Shown piece after piece: positions 7,500 through 15,649 of a stretch of 64,000 nucleotides of DNA (the first letter of the stretch is position 1; every line of letters begins with the position of its first letter). Location of the stretch: NCBI RefSeq assembly GCF_002234595.1, contig NZ_NMUL01000038.1:62001-126000 (forward strand), given 5' to 3'. Made by a program: the position numbers and the translations under genes. The stretch comes from Amycolatopsis vastitatis (lineage in GTDB: Bacteria > Actinomycetota > Actinomycetes > Mycobacteriales > Pseudonocardiaceae). The notes beneath the pieces are model-generated. The model worked only from the letters and a program-made list of their open reading frames with translations. It made no database searches and was not told the origin of the DNA.

Positions 7500-9137
7500 A
7501 TGTACCCGACCGTCGCCGAGGTCCTCGCGCTGCCGGTGCTGCGCCAGGGCCGCCCGCACGTCGTGGCCGGCGCGGCCGGGCTGGACGCGCCGGTGCGCTG
7601 GGCGCACGTCGCCGAGGTCGCCGACATCGCGCACCTGCTGCGGGGCGGCGAGCTGGTGCTGACCACCGGCGTCGCGCTGCCCGACGACGGCTCCGCGCTG
7701 GCCCGGTACGTCGCCGACCTGGCCGGGGTCGGCGCCGCCGGTGTCGTGGTCGAGCTGGTCCGGCACTGGAGCGACAAGCTGCCCGCCGCGCTGGTCGACG
7801 CGGCCGAGAAGCACGGGCTGCCCTTGGTGACGCTCTCGCGGGAGACGCGGTTCGTGAGCGTGACCGAAGCCGTGAACGGCCAGATCGTCGACGCCCAGGT
7901 CGCCGAGCTGCGCGCCGCCGAGCGCGTGCACGAGACGTTCACCGCCCTGACGGTCGCGGGCGCCGAGCCCGGCGTCGTCCTCGGCGAGGTCGCGCGGCTC
8001 ACCGAGGAGCCGGTGGTGCTGGAGACGCTCTCCCACGAGGTCCTCGCCTACGACGCGGCCGGCACCGACCCGGGCGAGCTGCTCGCCGGCTGGCCGGCCC
8101 GGTCACGGGTGGTCCAGGTCGGCGAGCGGACCGGCTACCACCCCGGTTCGGGCTGGCTGGTCACCGTGGTCGGGGCGCGCGGGCACGACTGGGGACGGCT
8201 GATCCTCGTCTGCGCCGACCAGCCGCCGCACCGCCACCGGGTGGTCGCCGAGCGGGCGGCGTCCGCGCTGGCCGTGCACCGGCTGGTCGCCAAGGACTCC
8301 GACAGTCTCGAAAGGCAGGCCCACCGCGCCGTCATCGTCGAGTTGCTCGCCTCGCCGTCACCGTCGGCGGAGCTGCTGGCACGGGCCTCGGCGCTCGCCG
8401 TGCCCTTGGCCGGGCGGCAGCTGGTCGGGCTGGCAGTCCGGCCCCGGCTGACGGGCACGCCACGGCCCGCGCTGTCCACCCCGCCGGTGCTGCGCGAGCT
8501 GGCCGAAGCGACGGTGCTGGCGGCGCGCCGCGCGAAGGTGTCGGCGCTGGTGACGACCGACGAGCTGGGCGTGCGGGCGCTGCTCGCGCTGTCACCGGAA
8601 GCGAACGCCGACGCCGTGCTGCACCGGCTGGCCACCGACGTCCACGACGCCCGGAGCGGCGCGCCAGGGGTGCTCGCGGTCGGCACGACGGTGTCTTCGC
8701 CCGGCGAAGCCCGCCGGACGCTGCTCGAAGCGGGGCAGGTCGCGGCGGCCGCACTGGGGGCGGGCTCGGACCGGGTGCTGCACCGGCTGTCCGACGTCCG
8801 GCTGCGGGGCCTGCTGCACCTGCTTTCGGGCGACGAGCGGGTCACCGCGTTCGCCCACCGCGAGCTGGGGCCGCTGCTGCAGCGAGACGTGGCGACGGGC
8901 AGCCGGCTCGTCCAGGCGCTGCGGCACTACTGCGAGCAGGGCGGCAACAAGTCGGCGGCGGCCGCGGCGGCACACACCTCCCGGACGGCGTACTACCAGC
9001 AGCTCGCCCGGATCGAGCAGGTCCTCGGCGTCCGGCTGGAGGACCCGGAGTCGATGCTCTCGCTGTACGTCGCCTTGCTGGCGGCGGACCTCACCCGGCC
9101 GAGCGAAGAAGACTCACCCGGACGTGGAGCACAGTGA
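7500..9137 (+). CDS. PucR-family transcriptional regulator
   Basis: A 545-residue regulator with the PucR layout: N-terminal PucR domain at about 1-125 (MYPTVAEVLALPVLRQGRPHVVAGAAGLD, shown in part by AHLLRGGELVLTTGVALP), a GGDEF-like/CdaR middle section, and a C-terminal helix-turn-helix at about 475-535 (NKSAAAAAAHTSRTAYYQQL, IEQVLGVRLEDP). PucR proteins activate purine, allantoin or pyrimidine catabolic genes in response to nitrogen sources. The start ATG has a good ribosome binding site (GAGGAG). It is divergent from mmsA, with an inverted repeat between them, and is 5 kb from an NCS1 permease-amidohydrolase-dihydropyrimidinase set; it probably controls one or both. The last bases overlap the upstream region of the next gene. 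Confidence 0.9.
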   Translation: MYPTVAEVLALPVLRQGRPHVVAGAAGLDAPVRWAHVAEVADIAHLLRGGELVLTTGVALPDDGSALARYVADLAGVGAAGVVVELVRHWSDKLPAALVDAAEKHGLPLVTLSRETRFVSVTEAVNGQIVDAQVAELRAAERVHETFTALTVAGAEPGVVLGEVARLTEEPVVLETLSHEVLAYDAAGTDPGELLAGWPARSRVVQVGERTGYHPGSGWLVTVVGARGHDWGRLILVCADQPPHRHRVVAERAASALAVHRLVAKDSDSLERQAHRAVIVELLASPSPSAELLARASALAVPLAGRQLVGLAVRPRLTGTPRPALSTPPVLRELAEATVLAARRAKVSALVTTDELGVRALLALSPEANADAVLHRLATDVHDARSGAPGVLAVGTTVSSPGEARRTLLEAGQVAAAALGAGSDRVLHRLSDVRLRGLLHLLSGDERVTAFAHRELGPLLQRDVATGSRLVQALRHYCEQGGNKSAAAAAAHTSRTAYYQQLARIEQVLGVRLEDPESMLSLYVALLAADLTRPSEEDSPGRGAQ

Positions 9138-9165
9138 TCGACCCCGCCGTGCCGATGACACCGAT

Positions 9166-9528
9166 ATGGCCCTAATCCCCTTCGCAGCCTGTTTGATGAG
9201 CCTCGGCTGTCTCGCGCCGGCGCAACCCCCGGCGTCGACGCTGCAGCTGACGACCCACGACACCGCCAACCGGATCGGCTCGGTGACGCTCACGTGCGAC
9301 CCGGCCGGCGGCACGCACCCGAAGCGCGACAAGGCGTGCGGGGTGCTTTCCGCCGCCGGCGGCGACTTTTCGCGGATCAACGCCCGCCACCAGGCGTGCA
9401 CGCTGATCTACGCCCCGGTGGACGTCACGGCGGTCGGCAGCTGGCGAGGCAAGCCGGTGTCGTTCCACACGACGTACGCGAACCGTTGTGAAGCCGACCG
9501 CGACTCGGACGGCGTGTTCGCTTTCTGA
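9166..9528 (+). CDS. Secreted subtilisin inhibitor-like (SSI) protein
   Basis: A 120-residue SSI-family protease inhibitor. Residues 1-22 are a hydrophobic signal-like segment (MALIPFAACLMSLGCLAPAQ). The mature part shows the SSI signature: LTCDPAGGTHPKRDKACGVL, then AGGDF, the reactive-loop region ACTLIYAPVDVTAVGSW, and the C-terminal NRCEADRDSDGVFAF. Cys44-Cys58 and Cys78-Cys108 would form the two conserved disulfides. By alignment to Streptomyces SSI (C-P-M-V-Y-D-P), the P1 residue is Leu80 (C-T-L-I-Y-A-P), suggesting inhibition of subtilisin- or chymotrypsin-like enzymes. The start is ATG 9166; no clear ribosome binding site is present, and an in-frame GTG at 9124 overlaps the regulator gene. 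The signal peptide is short, and a longer start is possible. Confidence 0.88.
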   Translation: MALIPFAACLMSLGCLAPAQPPASTLQLTTHDTANRIGSVTLTCDPAGGTHPKRDKACGVLSAAGGDFSRINARHQACTLIYAPVDVTAVGSWRGKPVSFHTTYANRCEADRDSDGVFAF

Positions 9529-9571
9529 GGTCTGGCACAACTTCGCAACAGCGGAACGGCATCACCCAGCC

Positions 9572-9603
9572 GGGCACGGCCTGCCCCGGGGCAGGCTGTG
9601 CCC
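9572..9603. repeat. Loopless 16-bp inverted repeat ahead of the broken XRE gene
   Basis: GGGCACGGCCTGCCCC is followed directly by GGGGCAGGCTGTGCCC: arms match at 15 of 16 positions with no spacer. It ends one base before the ATG at 9604. It could be an XRE-type operator or a terminator for the SSI gene; a zero-loop palindrome directly before a start codon fits an operator better. Confidence 0.5.
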
Positions 9604-10008
9604 ATGCCACCACCGATCGCCACGCCCCGGGCCCGCGCGCTGGGGTTCGGCATGAGGAGCCCGGCAGGCGCGGAAGCTGGGAGTCCGGGAGCTGGGCCGG
9701 TTGACCGGGCTGATCGCCCAGAACATCTCCAACTGGGAGAGCGGTAAGCGGGTCCCGAAGATCGAGGAGCTGGCCACGATCCTGGGCGCGCTCCGGGCCG
9801 AACCGGCGGAACGTGCGCGGCTGGTCAACCTGGCCCGCACCGCCGCCGAGCCCAACTGGCTCGAGCAGCACGCACCTCCGATGGCGACGTTCGTCGACCA
9901 CGAGCGGACCGCAACCGTGCGGCAGTCGGGACTTTGTCCGCCCCGGCCTTGAGCGAGCACGATTCCGAGCAGCTCGTCCAGGGGGTGGTCACCGGACTGG
10001 AGGCCTGA
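9604..10008 (+). pseudogene. Broken XRE/DUF5753-type regulator (frameshift plus internal deletion)
   Basis: This is the remnant of a helix-turn-helix regulator of the XRE-DUF5753 type that normally runs about 270-290 residues. The start ATG 9604 reads MPPPIATPRARALGFGM. The helix-turn-helix continues one frame over from about 9656 (GARQARKLGVRELGRLTG then LIAQNISNWESGKRVPKIEE), so a one-base shift separates them; the second frame has TGA at 9653. That frame ends at 9952 after FVDHERTA. The expected C-terminus (ALSEHDSEQLVQGVVTGLEA) is then seen in a third frame from about 9946 to the TGA at 10006. Roughly 500 bp of the middle domain is missing. The gene cannot make a normal protein. Confidence 0.75.
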
Positions 10009-10009
10009 A

Positions 10010-10222
10010 ATGCTCGGAGCCGTCTGGCGAAAGTCTTCGCACAGTGGCAGCGAGGAATGCGTCGAGGTTCGGCTCGATGGGGTGCCGCAAATCCGCGACA
10101 CGAAGGACCGTGCGGGAGGCGCACTTTCCGTCACCACCCGATCGTGGGAAGCCCTGGTGGCCTGTTTGAGCGCGCGGAAGCCGCCGGGCCGCCCCCACGA
10201 CGGCCCGGTGGCTTCCGCGTAA
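10010..10222 (+). CDS. DUF397 small protein
   Basis: A 70-residue member of the DUF397 family, the small partners of XRE regulators that are abundant in actinobacteria and often influence differentiation or act like toxin-antitoxin partners. The family pattern is visible: VWRKSSHSGSEECVEVRLDG, then QIRDTKDRAGGALSVTTRSW. The C-terminal tail (ARKPPGRPHDGPVASA) is unusual and longer than typical, suggesting readthrough past the normal end or decay. The ATG follows the remnant regulator's TGA by one base, as is normal for the pair. Its regulator partner is broken, so this gene may be an orphan on the way to loss. Confidence 0.82.
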   Translation: MLGAVWRKSSHSGSEECVEVRLDGVPQIRDTKDRAGGALSVTTRSWEALVACLSARKPPGRPHDGPVASA

Positions 10223-10253
10223 CTCTTAACCACGCGCCGCGCGGCGGTCGGGT

Positions 10254-12041
10254 TCAGCGGCAGCCGATACCGGGTCCGAGAGGCACGTCACGTGCGTTCG
10301 AGCGGCTGAGGTTCCAGGCGGGCCAGCCGTCCGGGGCGTCGCCGCTCAGCACCTGCCGCAGCACGCACGTCCGCAGCGGCTCGTGGACCCGGGCCGAGAC
10401 CACCGGGACCACGTCGGCCGAGAAGCGAGCCAGGTAGCGGTCGTCGAGGGGCTTGCCGGCGGCCACGCGGTCGAGGTTGGCGTCGGCGATGAGGCGTTCC
10501 GGGTCGAGGACGGCGAGGGCCAGCAGCGCCGCCGCGGCCGTGCCGATCGCCGCGCGGGGCAGCCATGTCGAGCGCAGCCGGACCAGCGAGGCGCCGACCA
10601 GCACGAACACCGCGCCGAACCACAGTTCGCAGACCTCGACCAGCAGCCGCAGCACGGTGAAGCCGTACGCCTCCTGGTATGTCCACATGCGACTCAACGC
10701 CGACCCCACGAGCACCAGGCTCAGCGCGCTCAGCGTCCCCAGCAGGACGCGCTGGCGCAGCCGGTCGGCTTTCGTCGAGTTCGGGGCCCAGCGCAAAGCC
10801 GCGGCGACGATGGCCAGCGTCAGCACAGTGACCGCGCACAGCTGCCAGAAGCCGCCGCGGGCGTACTCCGCCGACGTCAGGCCGCTCGTGCGCAGGACGT
10901 ACTCGGTGCCGCCGAACAGCACGACCAGCCGGACGCCGACGAACAGGCCGAACACGAGGACGAGGACGGTGAGCGGGACCGTCCACTCCAGACCGTAGCC
11001 AGTCCGGTGTGGACGGTCCGCCGAGGCACGCCGCGCCGGCGCGGCGAGGAAGTAGCACGCCCCGGCGACCACCAAGGCGACGACCGCGAACACGCAGCAC
11101 CACCGCAGGAGAACGTCGACGCTGAGATCGGGAACCATGGCGTTGACGACGGCGGCGAAGGCGGCATCGGCACTGGCGAGCAGGGGCACGAAAACCCCGA
11201 CGAGCGCGGCGGCGGCGAGCACGGCGAGCGCGATGCGGCGGGCGACACCGTCGCGACGGGCAGCGAAGCGTCCGACGCCGCGGCCGGCCCACGGAATGGC
11301 GCGCAGGGCCTCGACCGGGAGCGCGAGCATGTCGTAGACGACGGAGTTGACGGTCCGCTCCCCGACGACGGCCAGCGACCCGGTGACGACGGCGCCGAGC
11401 ACGCACAGGACGAACAGCCACCCGGAGGCCCGCACGGCACCCATGCCGAGCAGGGCGAGGGCGAGGAACGCCCACCCGGCACTGCGCCAGGTGAGGGACC
11501 CGCCTTCCTGCGCCCGCCGATCGGCGACGGCCACGGCCGCGGCGACGGCCACCCCGCTGAGCAGCCACCCGACCCCGGGCCGGTCGACGGGCAAGACGAG
11601 AGCGGCGGCCACCCCGGCAAGCCCGGCGGCGGGCAGCACGGCGGGCGGCATCGGAACGACGGCGGACTTCGGCGGCGGCAGCGGCCGCATGAGCACGGGC
11701 GGCGCAGCCACGGCCACCCCGCCACCGGACGACACACCCGCCGCCGAAGCAGAGCGAGCCGCTCCTCCCGCTGACCCACCCCCGGGCACCCCCGGAGCAG
11801 AACCAGCCACCCCACTCACCGGCTCTCCCCTGAGCACCCCCGCCCCCACCGGCTCTCTCCCGGAACCCCCACCGACCACCGCACCCCTCGCCGCGGCAGA
11901 GGCGGCCTGAGTACCTCCGGTCTCCGGCCGCGCCGACCCGGGCGCGGCTCCGGTCGTTGCCGGATCCGCCGTAGCCACTCGCGACGCGACCGAGCGCTTT
12001 CCCCGCGGCACCCCGCCACCGCCGATCTGTCCCTTGGGCAT
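10254..12041 (-). CDS. DUF4153/DUF4173-type polytopic membrane protein
   Basis: A 595-residue integral membrane protein of unknown function. The start is ATG 12041 (MPKGQIGGGGVPRGKRS) with AAGAGG upstream; the longer frame starting at 12086 is less likely. Residues about 1-150 are a low-complexity Ala/Gly/Pro-rich cytoplasmic region. About 12 hydrophobic segments follow from residue 160 to 530 (for example AAALVLPVDRPGVGWLLSGV, LAVLAAAALVGVFVPLLASA, LVLVFGLFVGVRLVVLFGG). The C-terminal 70 residues are soluble and contain paired cysteines (EPLRTCVLRQVL, GPGIGCR) and WPAWNLSRSNAR. The domain match is by recognition of the pattern. It is transcribed away from a two-component system on the same strand, separated by a strong hairpin. 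Confidence 0.75.
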   Translation of the reverse strand: MPKGQIGGGGVPRGKRSVASRVATADPATTGAAPGSARPETGGTQAASAAARGAVVGGGSGREPVGAGVLRGEPVSGVAGSAPGVPGGGSAGGAARSASAAGVSSGGGVAVAAPPVLMRPLPPPKSAVVPMPPAVLPAAGLAGVAAALVLPVDRPGVGWLLSGVAVAAAVAVADRRAQEGGSLTWRSAGWAFLALALLGMGAVRASGWLFVLCVLGAVVTGSLAVVGERTVNSVVYDMLALPVEALRAIPWAGRGVGRFAARRDGVARRIALAVLAAAALVGVFVPLLASADAAFAAVVNAMVPDLSVDVLLRWCCVFAVVALVVAGACYFLAAPARRASADRPHRTGYGLEWTVPLTVLVLVFGLFVGVRLVVLFGGTEYVLRTSGLTSAEYARGGFWQLCAVTVLTLAIVAAALRWAPNSTKADRLRQRVLLGTLSALSLVLVGSALSRMWTYQEAYGFTVLRLLVEVCELWFGAVFVLVGASLVRLRSTWLPRAAIGTAAAALLALAVLDPERLIADANLDRVAAGKPLDDRYLARFSADVVPVVSARVHEPLRTCVLRQVLSGDAPDGWPAWNLSRSNARDVPLGPGIGCR

Positions 12042-12098
12042 TTCGCCTCTTCCTCGAGATCTCGCGTTCGCTTTTGCGAACGTCATCGTCCGGCCGAA

Positions 12099-12155
12099 AG
12101 GTCATGAACGACTCGTTCATGTCGCCGGAGGTCATGAACGAGTCGTTCATGACCT
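12099..12155. terminator. Perfect 23-bp inverted repeat with 11-nt loop
   Basis: Arms at 12099-12121 and 12133-12155 are fully complementary. Each arm carries the near-palindrome GTCATGAACGACTCGTTCATG-like core. The loop is 11 bases (12122-12132). It lies just after the histidine kinase stop on the same strand, so a terminator role is likely. A related hairpin with the same loop length occurs at 32872-32930. Confidence 0.65.
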
Positions 12156-12181
12156 CGCCGCCCGCCCCGGGCCGCGGGGAA

Positions 12182-13174
12182 CTAAGCCGGCAGCGTCACC
12201 CGGATCCGGCTGCCCGTCCCCGGCGCCGGATCCACCACCCCGATCGTCCCGCCGTGCAGCTCGACCGCCCACCGGGCGATCGCCAGCCCCAGCCCCGTGC
12301 CCCCGCCCGAAGGCCGTTCCCCGCGGGTGAACCGCTCGAAGACCCGCTCGCGGTCGGCCCGCGCGATGCCCGGCCCCTCGTCGCAGACGTCGATGCGGAC
12401 CTCCCCCGGCCGCACCTGCGCCAGCACCCGCACCTCGCCGCCGGCCGGGCCGTGGCGGGCCGCGTTCTCCAGCAGGTTCGCCACGACCTGGAACAGCCGT
12501 CCGCGGTCCGCCGTCACCAGCGCGCCCTCCGGGGAGACCGCCACCGAGAACGTCACCCCGCGGCCCGCGAACGCCGCCTCCCCCACCACTTCCGACAGCA
12601 GCGACCACAGCGAAAACGACGTCTGGTGCAGCGGGATCGCCCCCGCGTCGAGCCGTGACAGGTCCAGGAGCTCGTCCACCAGCGTCGCCAGCCGCTCGGT
12701 CTGCTGCAGCGCCGTCTTCAACGTCGCCGGGTCCGGGTCCTCGACGCCGTCGACGAGGTTCTCCAGCACGCCGCTCAACGCGGTGATCGGCGTCCGCAGC
12801 TCGTGCGACACGTTCGCGATCAGCTCCCGGCGCTGGCGGTCCGCGTCCCCGAGATCCCCCGCCATCTGGTTGAACGCCCCGGCCAGCACCCCGACTTCGT
12901 CGCGCGTGGTGGCCCGGATCCGGCGGCTGTAGTCGCCCTTCGCCATCGCCCGCGCCGCCGCGGTCATCTCGCGCAGCGGCCGCGTCATCCCGTGGGCCAG
13001 CACCTGCGACAACACCAGCGCGAGCACCATCGCGGTGACCGTCGTCTTCGGCGGCAGCCAGCCGATCTGCCAGTTGAAGAACGCGAACGCCACCCCACCG
13101 GAGGCGACCATCAGGATCGCCAGCTTCAGCTTGATCGACCGGATCCGGTCGAGCGGCCGTGGCACGAGGTTCAC
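12182..13174 (-). CDS. Sensor histidine kinase
   Basis: A 330-residue membrane sensor kinase. The start is GTG 13174 (VNLVPRPLDRIRSIKLKLAIL), which overlaps the response regulator stop (GTGA), so both are co-translated. Two membrane segments lie at about 18-33 and 46-61 with almost no extracellular loop, suggesting that it senses membrane or cytoplasmic signals. A HAMP domain follows (MTRPLREMTAAARAMAKGDY, about 63-115). The HisKA motif NVSHELRTPITAL places the phosphorylated histidine at H124. The HATPase domain carries NLLENAARHGPAGG, DEGPGIARADRERVFERF and GGTGLGLAIARW. The signal is unknown. It resembles the BaeS/MprB type of actinobacteria. Confidence 0.93.
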   Translation of the reverse strand: MNLVPRPLDRIRSIKLKLAILMVASGGVAFAFFNWQIGWLPPKTTVTAMVLALVLSQVLAHGMTRPLREMTAAARAMAKGDYSRRIRATTRDEVGVLAGAFNQMAGDLGDADRQRRELIANVSHELRTPITALSGVLENLVDGVEDPDPATLKTALQQTERLATLVDELLDLSRLDAGAIPLHQTSFSLWSLLSEVVGEAAFAGRGVTFSVAVSPEGALVTADRGRLFQVVANLLENAARHGPAGGEVRVLAQVRPGEVRIDVCDEGPGIARADRERVFERFTRGERPSGGGTGLGLAIARWAVELHGGTIGVVDPAPGTGSRIRVTLPA

Positions 13175-13863
13175 GAGCCCGCCTCCAACGCGTAGCCGAC
13201 GCCGTGCACCGTGCGGATCAGGTCCGCGCCGAGCTTCCGCCGCAGCGCCTTGATGTGGCTGTCCACCGCCCGCGTCCCCGCCGAGGTGCCGTGGACGTCC
13301 CAGTCCCACACCTCCGAAAGCAGCCGTTCCCGCGGCTGCACCACCCGCGGCCGCCGCGCGAAGTGCACCAGCAGGTCGAACTCGATCGGCGTCAGCTGCG
13401 CCGCGACACCGGCCCGGGCGACGCGCCGCTGGTCGACGTCGATTTCGAGGTCGCCGAGCACGATCCTGGCGCCCGCGACGGAGGCCGAGCGGTCCACCCG
13501 CCGCAGCAGCGCGTGCACCCGGGCGGTGAGCACCCGCATCGAGAACGGCTTCGTGAGGTAGTCGTCGGCGCCGACCCCCAGCCCGACCAGCATGTCCGTC
13601 TCGTCGGCGCGCGCGGTCAGCATGAGCACCGGCACCGGACGCCGTCCTTGGATCCGGCGGCAGACCTCCAGGCCGTCGAACCCCGGCAGCATCACGTCGA
13701 GCACCACGAGGTCCGGCTCCGCGGACGTGTCCGCCTCGACGGCGGCGGGCCCGTCGTGGGCGACGTCCACGGTGAACCCCTCGGCCCGCAGCCGGGCCGC
13801 GATCGACGCGGCGATCGTGACGTCGTCCTCGACGACGAGCACCCGCCGCCCACCCAGTTCCAT
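13171..13863 (-). CDS. OmpR/PhoB-family response regulator
   Basis: A 230-residue response regulator partnered with the overlapping kinase gene. The receiver domain spans about 1-118 with acidic pair E12-D13-D14, phospho-acceptor D56 (LVVLDVMLPGFDGLEV), and the conserved lysine in DDYLTKPF. The OmpR-type winged helix follows at about 135-228 (LTPIEFDLLVHFARRPRVV, RAVDSHIKALRRKLGADLIR, TVHGVGYALE). The start chosen is ATG 13863 (MELGGRRVLVVEDD); upstream codons in the frame are unlikely. It is the first gene of the pair. It is divergent from the NCS1 permease, with 220 bp between them, but nothing shows that it controls that gene. Confidence 0.94.
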   Translation of the reverse strand: MELGGRRVLVVEDDVTIAASIAARLRAEGFTVDVAHDGPAAVEADTSAEPDLVVLDVMLPGFDGLEVCRRIQGRRPVPVLMLTARADETDMLVGLGVGADDYLTKPFSMRVLTARVHALLRRVDRSASVAGARIVLGDLEIDVDQRRVARAGVAAQLTPIEFDLLVHFARRPRVVQPRERLLSEVWDWDVHGTSAGTRAVDSHIKALRRKLGADLIRTVHGVGYALEAGS

Positions 13864-14083
13864 GGCCACGACCTTAAGCACCCCCGGTGGAGACGGTTCG
13901 CGTGAACTGTGAAGATCTTGTGGAGACGTTTCAGCCGCTTTGCCGGTTCGTGACGACGAGATGTGTGACACAGGTCATGCACTCCGGGGCCCCTCCGCGC
14001 AATCGACAGACTGCACTCCTGATCAGGGAAGAGTGAACAGACTGCCGTTGCCCCGGCGATGACCAGGCGCGCAGGATTCCGCA

Positions 14084-15649
14084 ATGGCGCCGACACCCGC
14101 AGACCAGCGCGTGCACGACGACGGCCGGGTCGAGCTCGACCCCGCCGACGTCAGGTCTCTCGAAGGCAGCCGGTTCTTCAACGAGGAACTGGCCCCCGTC
14201 CCCGTCGAAAAACGGACCTGGACCACCTACAACTACTTCGCGCTCTGGATGGGGATGGCGCACAACATCCCCAGCTACGCCCTGGCCGCGTCGCTCATCG
14301 CGCTCGGCATGAACTGGGTGCAGGCGCTGATCACCATCACGATCGGCAACCTGGTCGTGCTGGTCCCGATGCTGCTCAACAGCCACGCCGGCACCAAGTA
14401 CGGCATCCCGTTCCCGGTGTTCGCCCGCGCGTTCTACGGCCTGCGCGGCGCCAACCTGGCCGCGCTGCTGCGGGCGTTCATCGCCTGCGGCTGGTTCGGC
14501 ATCCAGACCTGGGTCGGCGGCGAAGCCATCTACGTCATCCTCGGCCGCCTGCTCGGCGCGGGGTGGCGCGACTCCGCCGTCATCGCCGGGCAGCACTGGA
14601 CACTGTGGCTGTCCTTCGTGGTCTTCTGGATCGGCCAGATGCTCATCATCTGGCGCGGCATGGACGCGGTCCGCCGGTTCGAGAACTGGACCGCGCCGCT
14701 GGTGTCGGTCGGCTTCCTGATCATGCTCGGGTACGTGCTGGTCAAGGCGGGCGGGCTCGGCCCGATCCTGGCCGACGGCGGCAAGCTCGGCTGGGGCCCG
14801 GACTTCTGGAAGGTGTTCGCGCCGTCGCTGATGGCGATGATCGCGTTCTGGTCGACGCTGTCGCTGAACATGCCGGACTTCACCCGGTTCGGCGGGAGCC
14901 AGCGCAAGCAGGTCCGCGGCCAGATCCTCGGCCTGCCGACGACGATGACGTTCATCGCGATCGTGGCCATCCTGACGACGTCGGGCGGGCACGTGCTCTA
15001 CGGCCAGGACATCTGGGACCCGGCCCAGCTGGCGGACAAGTTCTCCAGCCCGGCCGTGGTCGTCGTCGCGCTGGTCGCGCTGGTGCTGGCGACGATCTCG
15101 GCGAACCTGGCGGCCAACGTCGTCAGCCCGTCCTACGACTTCTCGAACGCGTTCCCGAAGCGGATCACGTTCGCGATCGGCGGCGGCATCACCGGCGTCA
15201 TCGGCATCCTCATCCAGCCGTGGCGGCTCTACTCCGACCCGAACATCTACATCTTCGCCTGGCTCGGCTTCTACGGCGGCCTGCTCGGCGCGGTCGCCGG
15301 GGTGCTCGTCGCCGGCTACTGGCTCGTCAACCGCACGAAGCTGCGCCTGAGGGACCTCTACACACCCGATGGGGTGTATTGGTTCAGCGGCGGCTGGAAC
15401 TGGCGCGCGCTGGTCGCGACGCTGGTGGGAGCACTTCTCGCGGTCGGCGGCGCGTACAGTGCCGCCGATACTGGCCCGTTCCCCGCCGACGGCATCATCC
15501 CGATCCTCAAGCCCCTTTACGACTACAACTGGGTGGTGGGCCTGGTCGGCGCGTTCGCCGTCTTCGCCGCCCTCTCCCTTCCCGCAACCAAGGAGGAAGC
15601 AAGTGAGCGTCGTCCGAGCCGGATTGATCCAGCAGCGGTGGACGGGTGA
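14084..15649 (+). CDS. NCS1-family nucleobase/hydantoin permease
   Basis: A 521-residue, 12-TM transporter of the nucleobase:cation symporter-1 family, which imports cytosine, uracil, allantoin, hydantoins or thiamine precursors. The NCS1 pattern is clear: NYFALWMGMAHNIPSYALA in TM1, YGIPFPVFARAFYGLRGANL, ACGWFGIQTWVGGEAIY and SLNMPDFTRFG. It is the first gene of a cluster with an amidohydrolase, a dihydropyrimidinase and an LLM oxidoreductase, so uracil, dihydropyrimidine or hydantoin-type substrates are likely. Its last 47 bases overlap the start of the amidohydrolase gene, indicating coupling. Cytosine-specific permeases differ in the TM1 region, so the substrate is not settled. Confidence 0.92.
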   Translation: MAPTPADQRVHDDGRVELDPADVRSLEGSRFFNEELAPVPVEKRTWTTYNYFALWMGMAHNIPSYALAASLIALGMNWVQALITITIGNLVVLVPMLLNSHAGTKYGIPFPVFARAFYGLRGANLAALLRAFIACGWFGIQTWVGGEAIYVILGRLLGAGWRDSAVIAGQHWTLWLSFVVFWIGQMLIIWRGMDAVRRFENWTAPLVSVGFLIMLGYVLVKAGGLGPILADGGKLGWGPDFWKVFAPSLMAMIAFWSTLSLNMPDFTRFGGSQRKQVRGQILGLPTTMTFIAIVAILTTSGGHVLYGQDIWDPAQLADKFSSPAVVVVALVALVLATISANLAANVVSPSYDFSNAFPKRITFAIGGGITGVIGILIQPWRLYSDPNIYIFAWLGFYGGLLGAVAGVLVAGYWLVNRTKLRLRDLYTPDGVYWFSGGWNWRALVATLVGALLAVGGAYSAADTGPFPADGIIPILKPLYDYNWVVGLVGAFAVFAALSLPATKEEASERRPSRIDPAAVDG

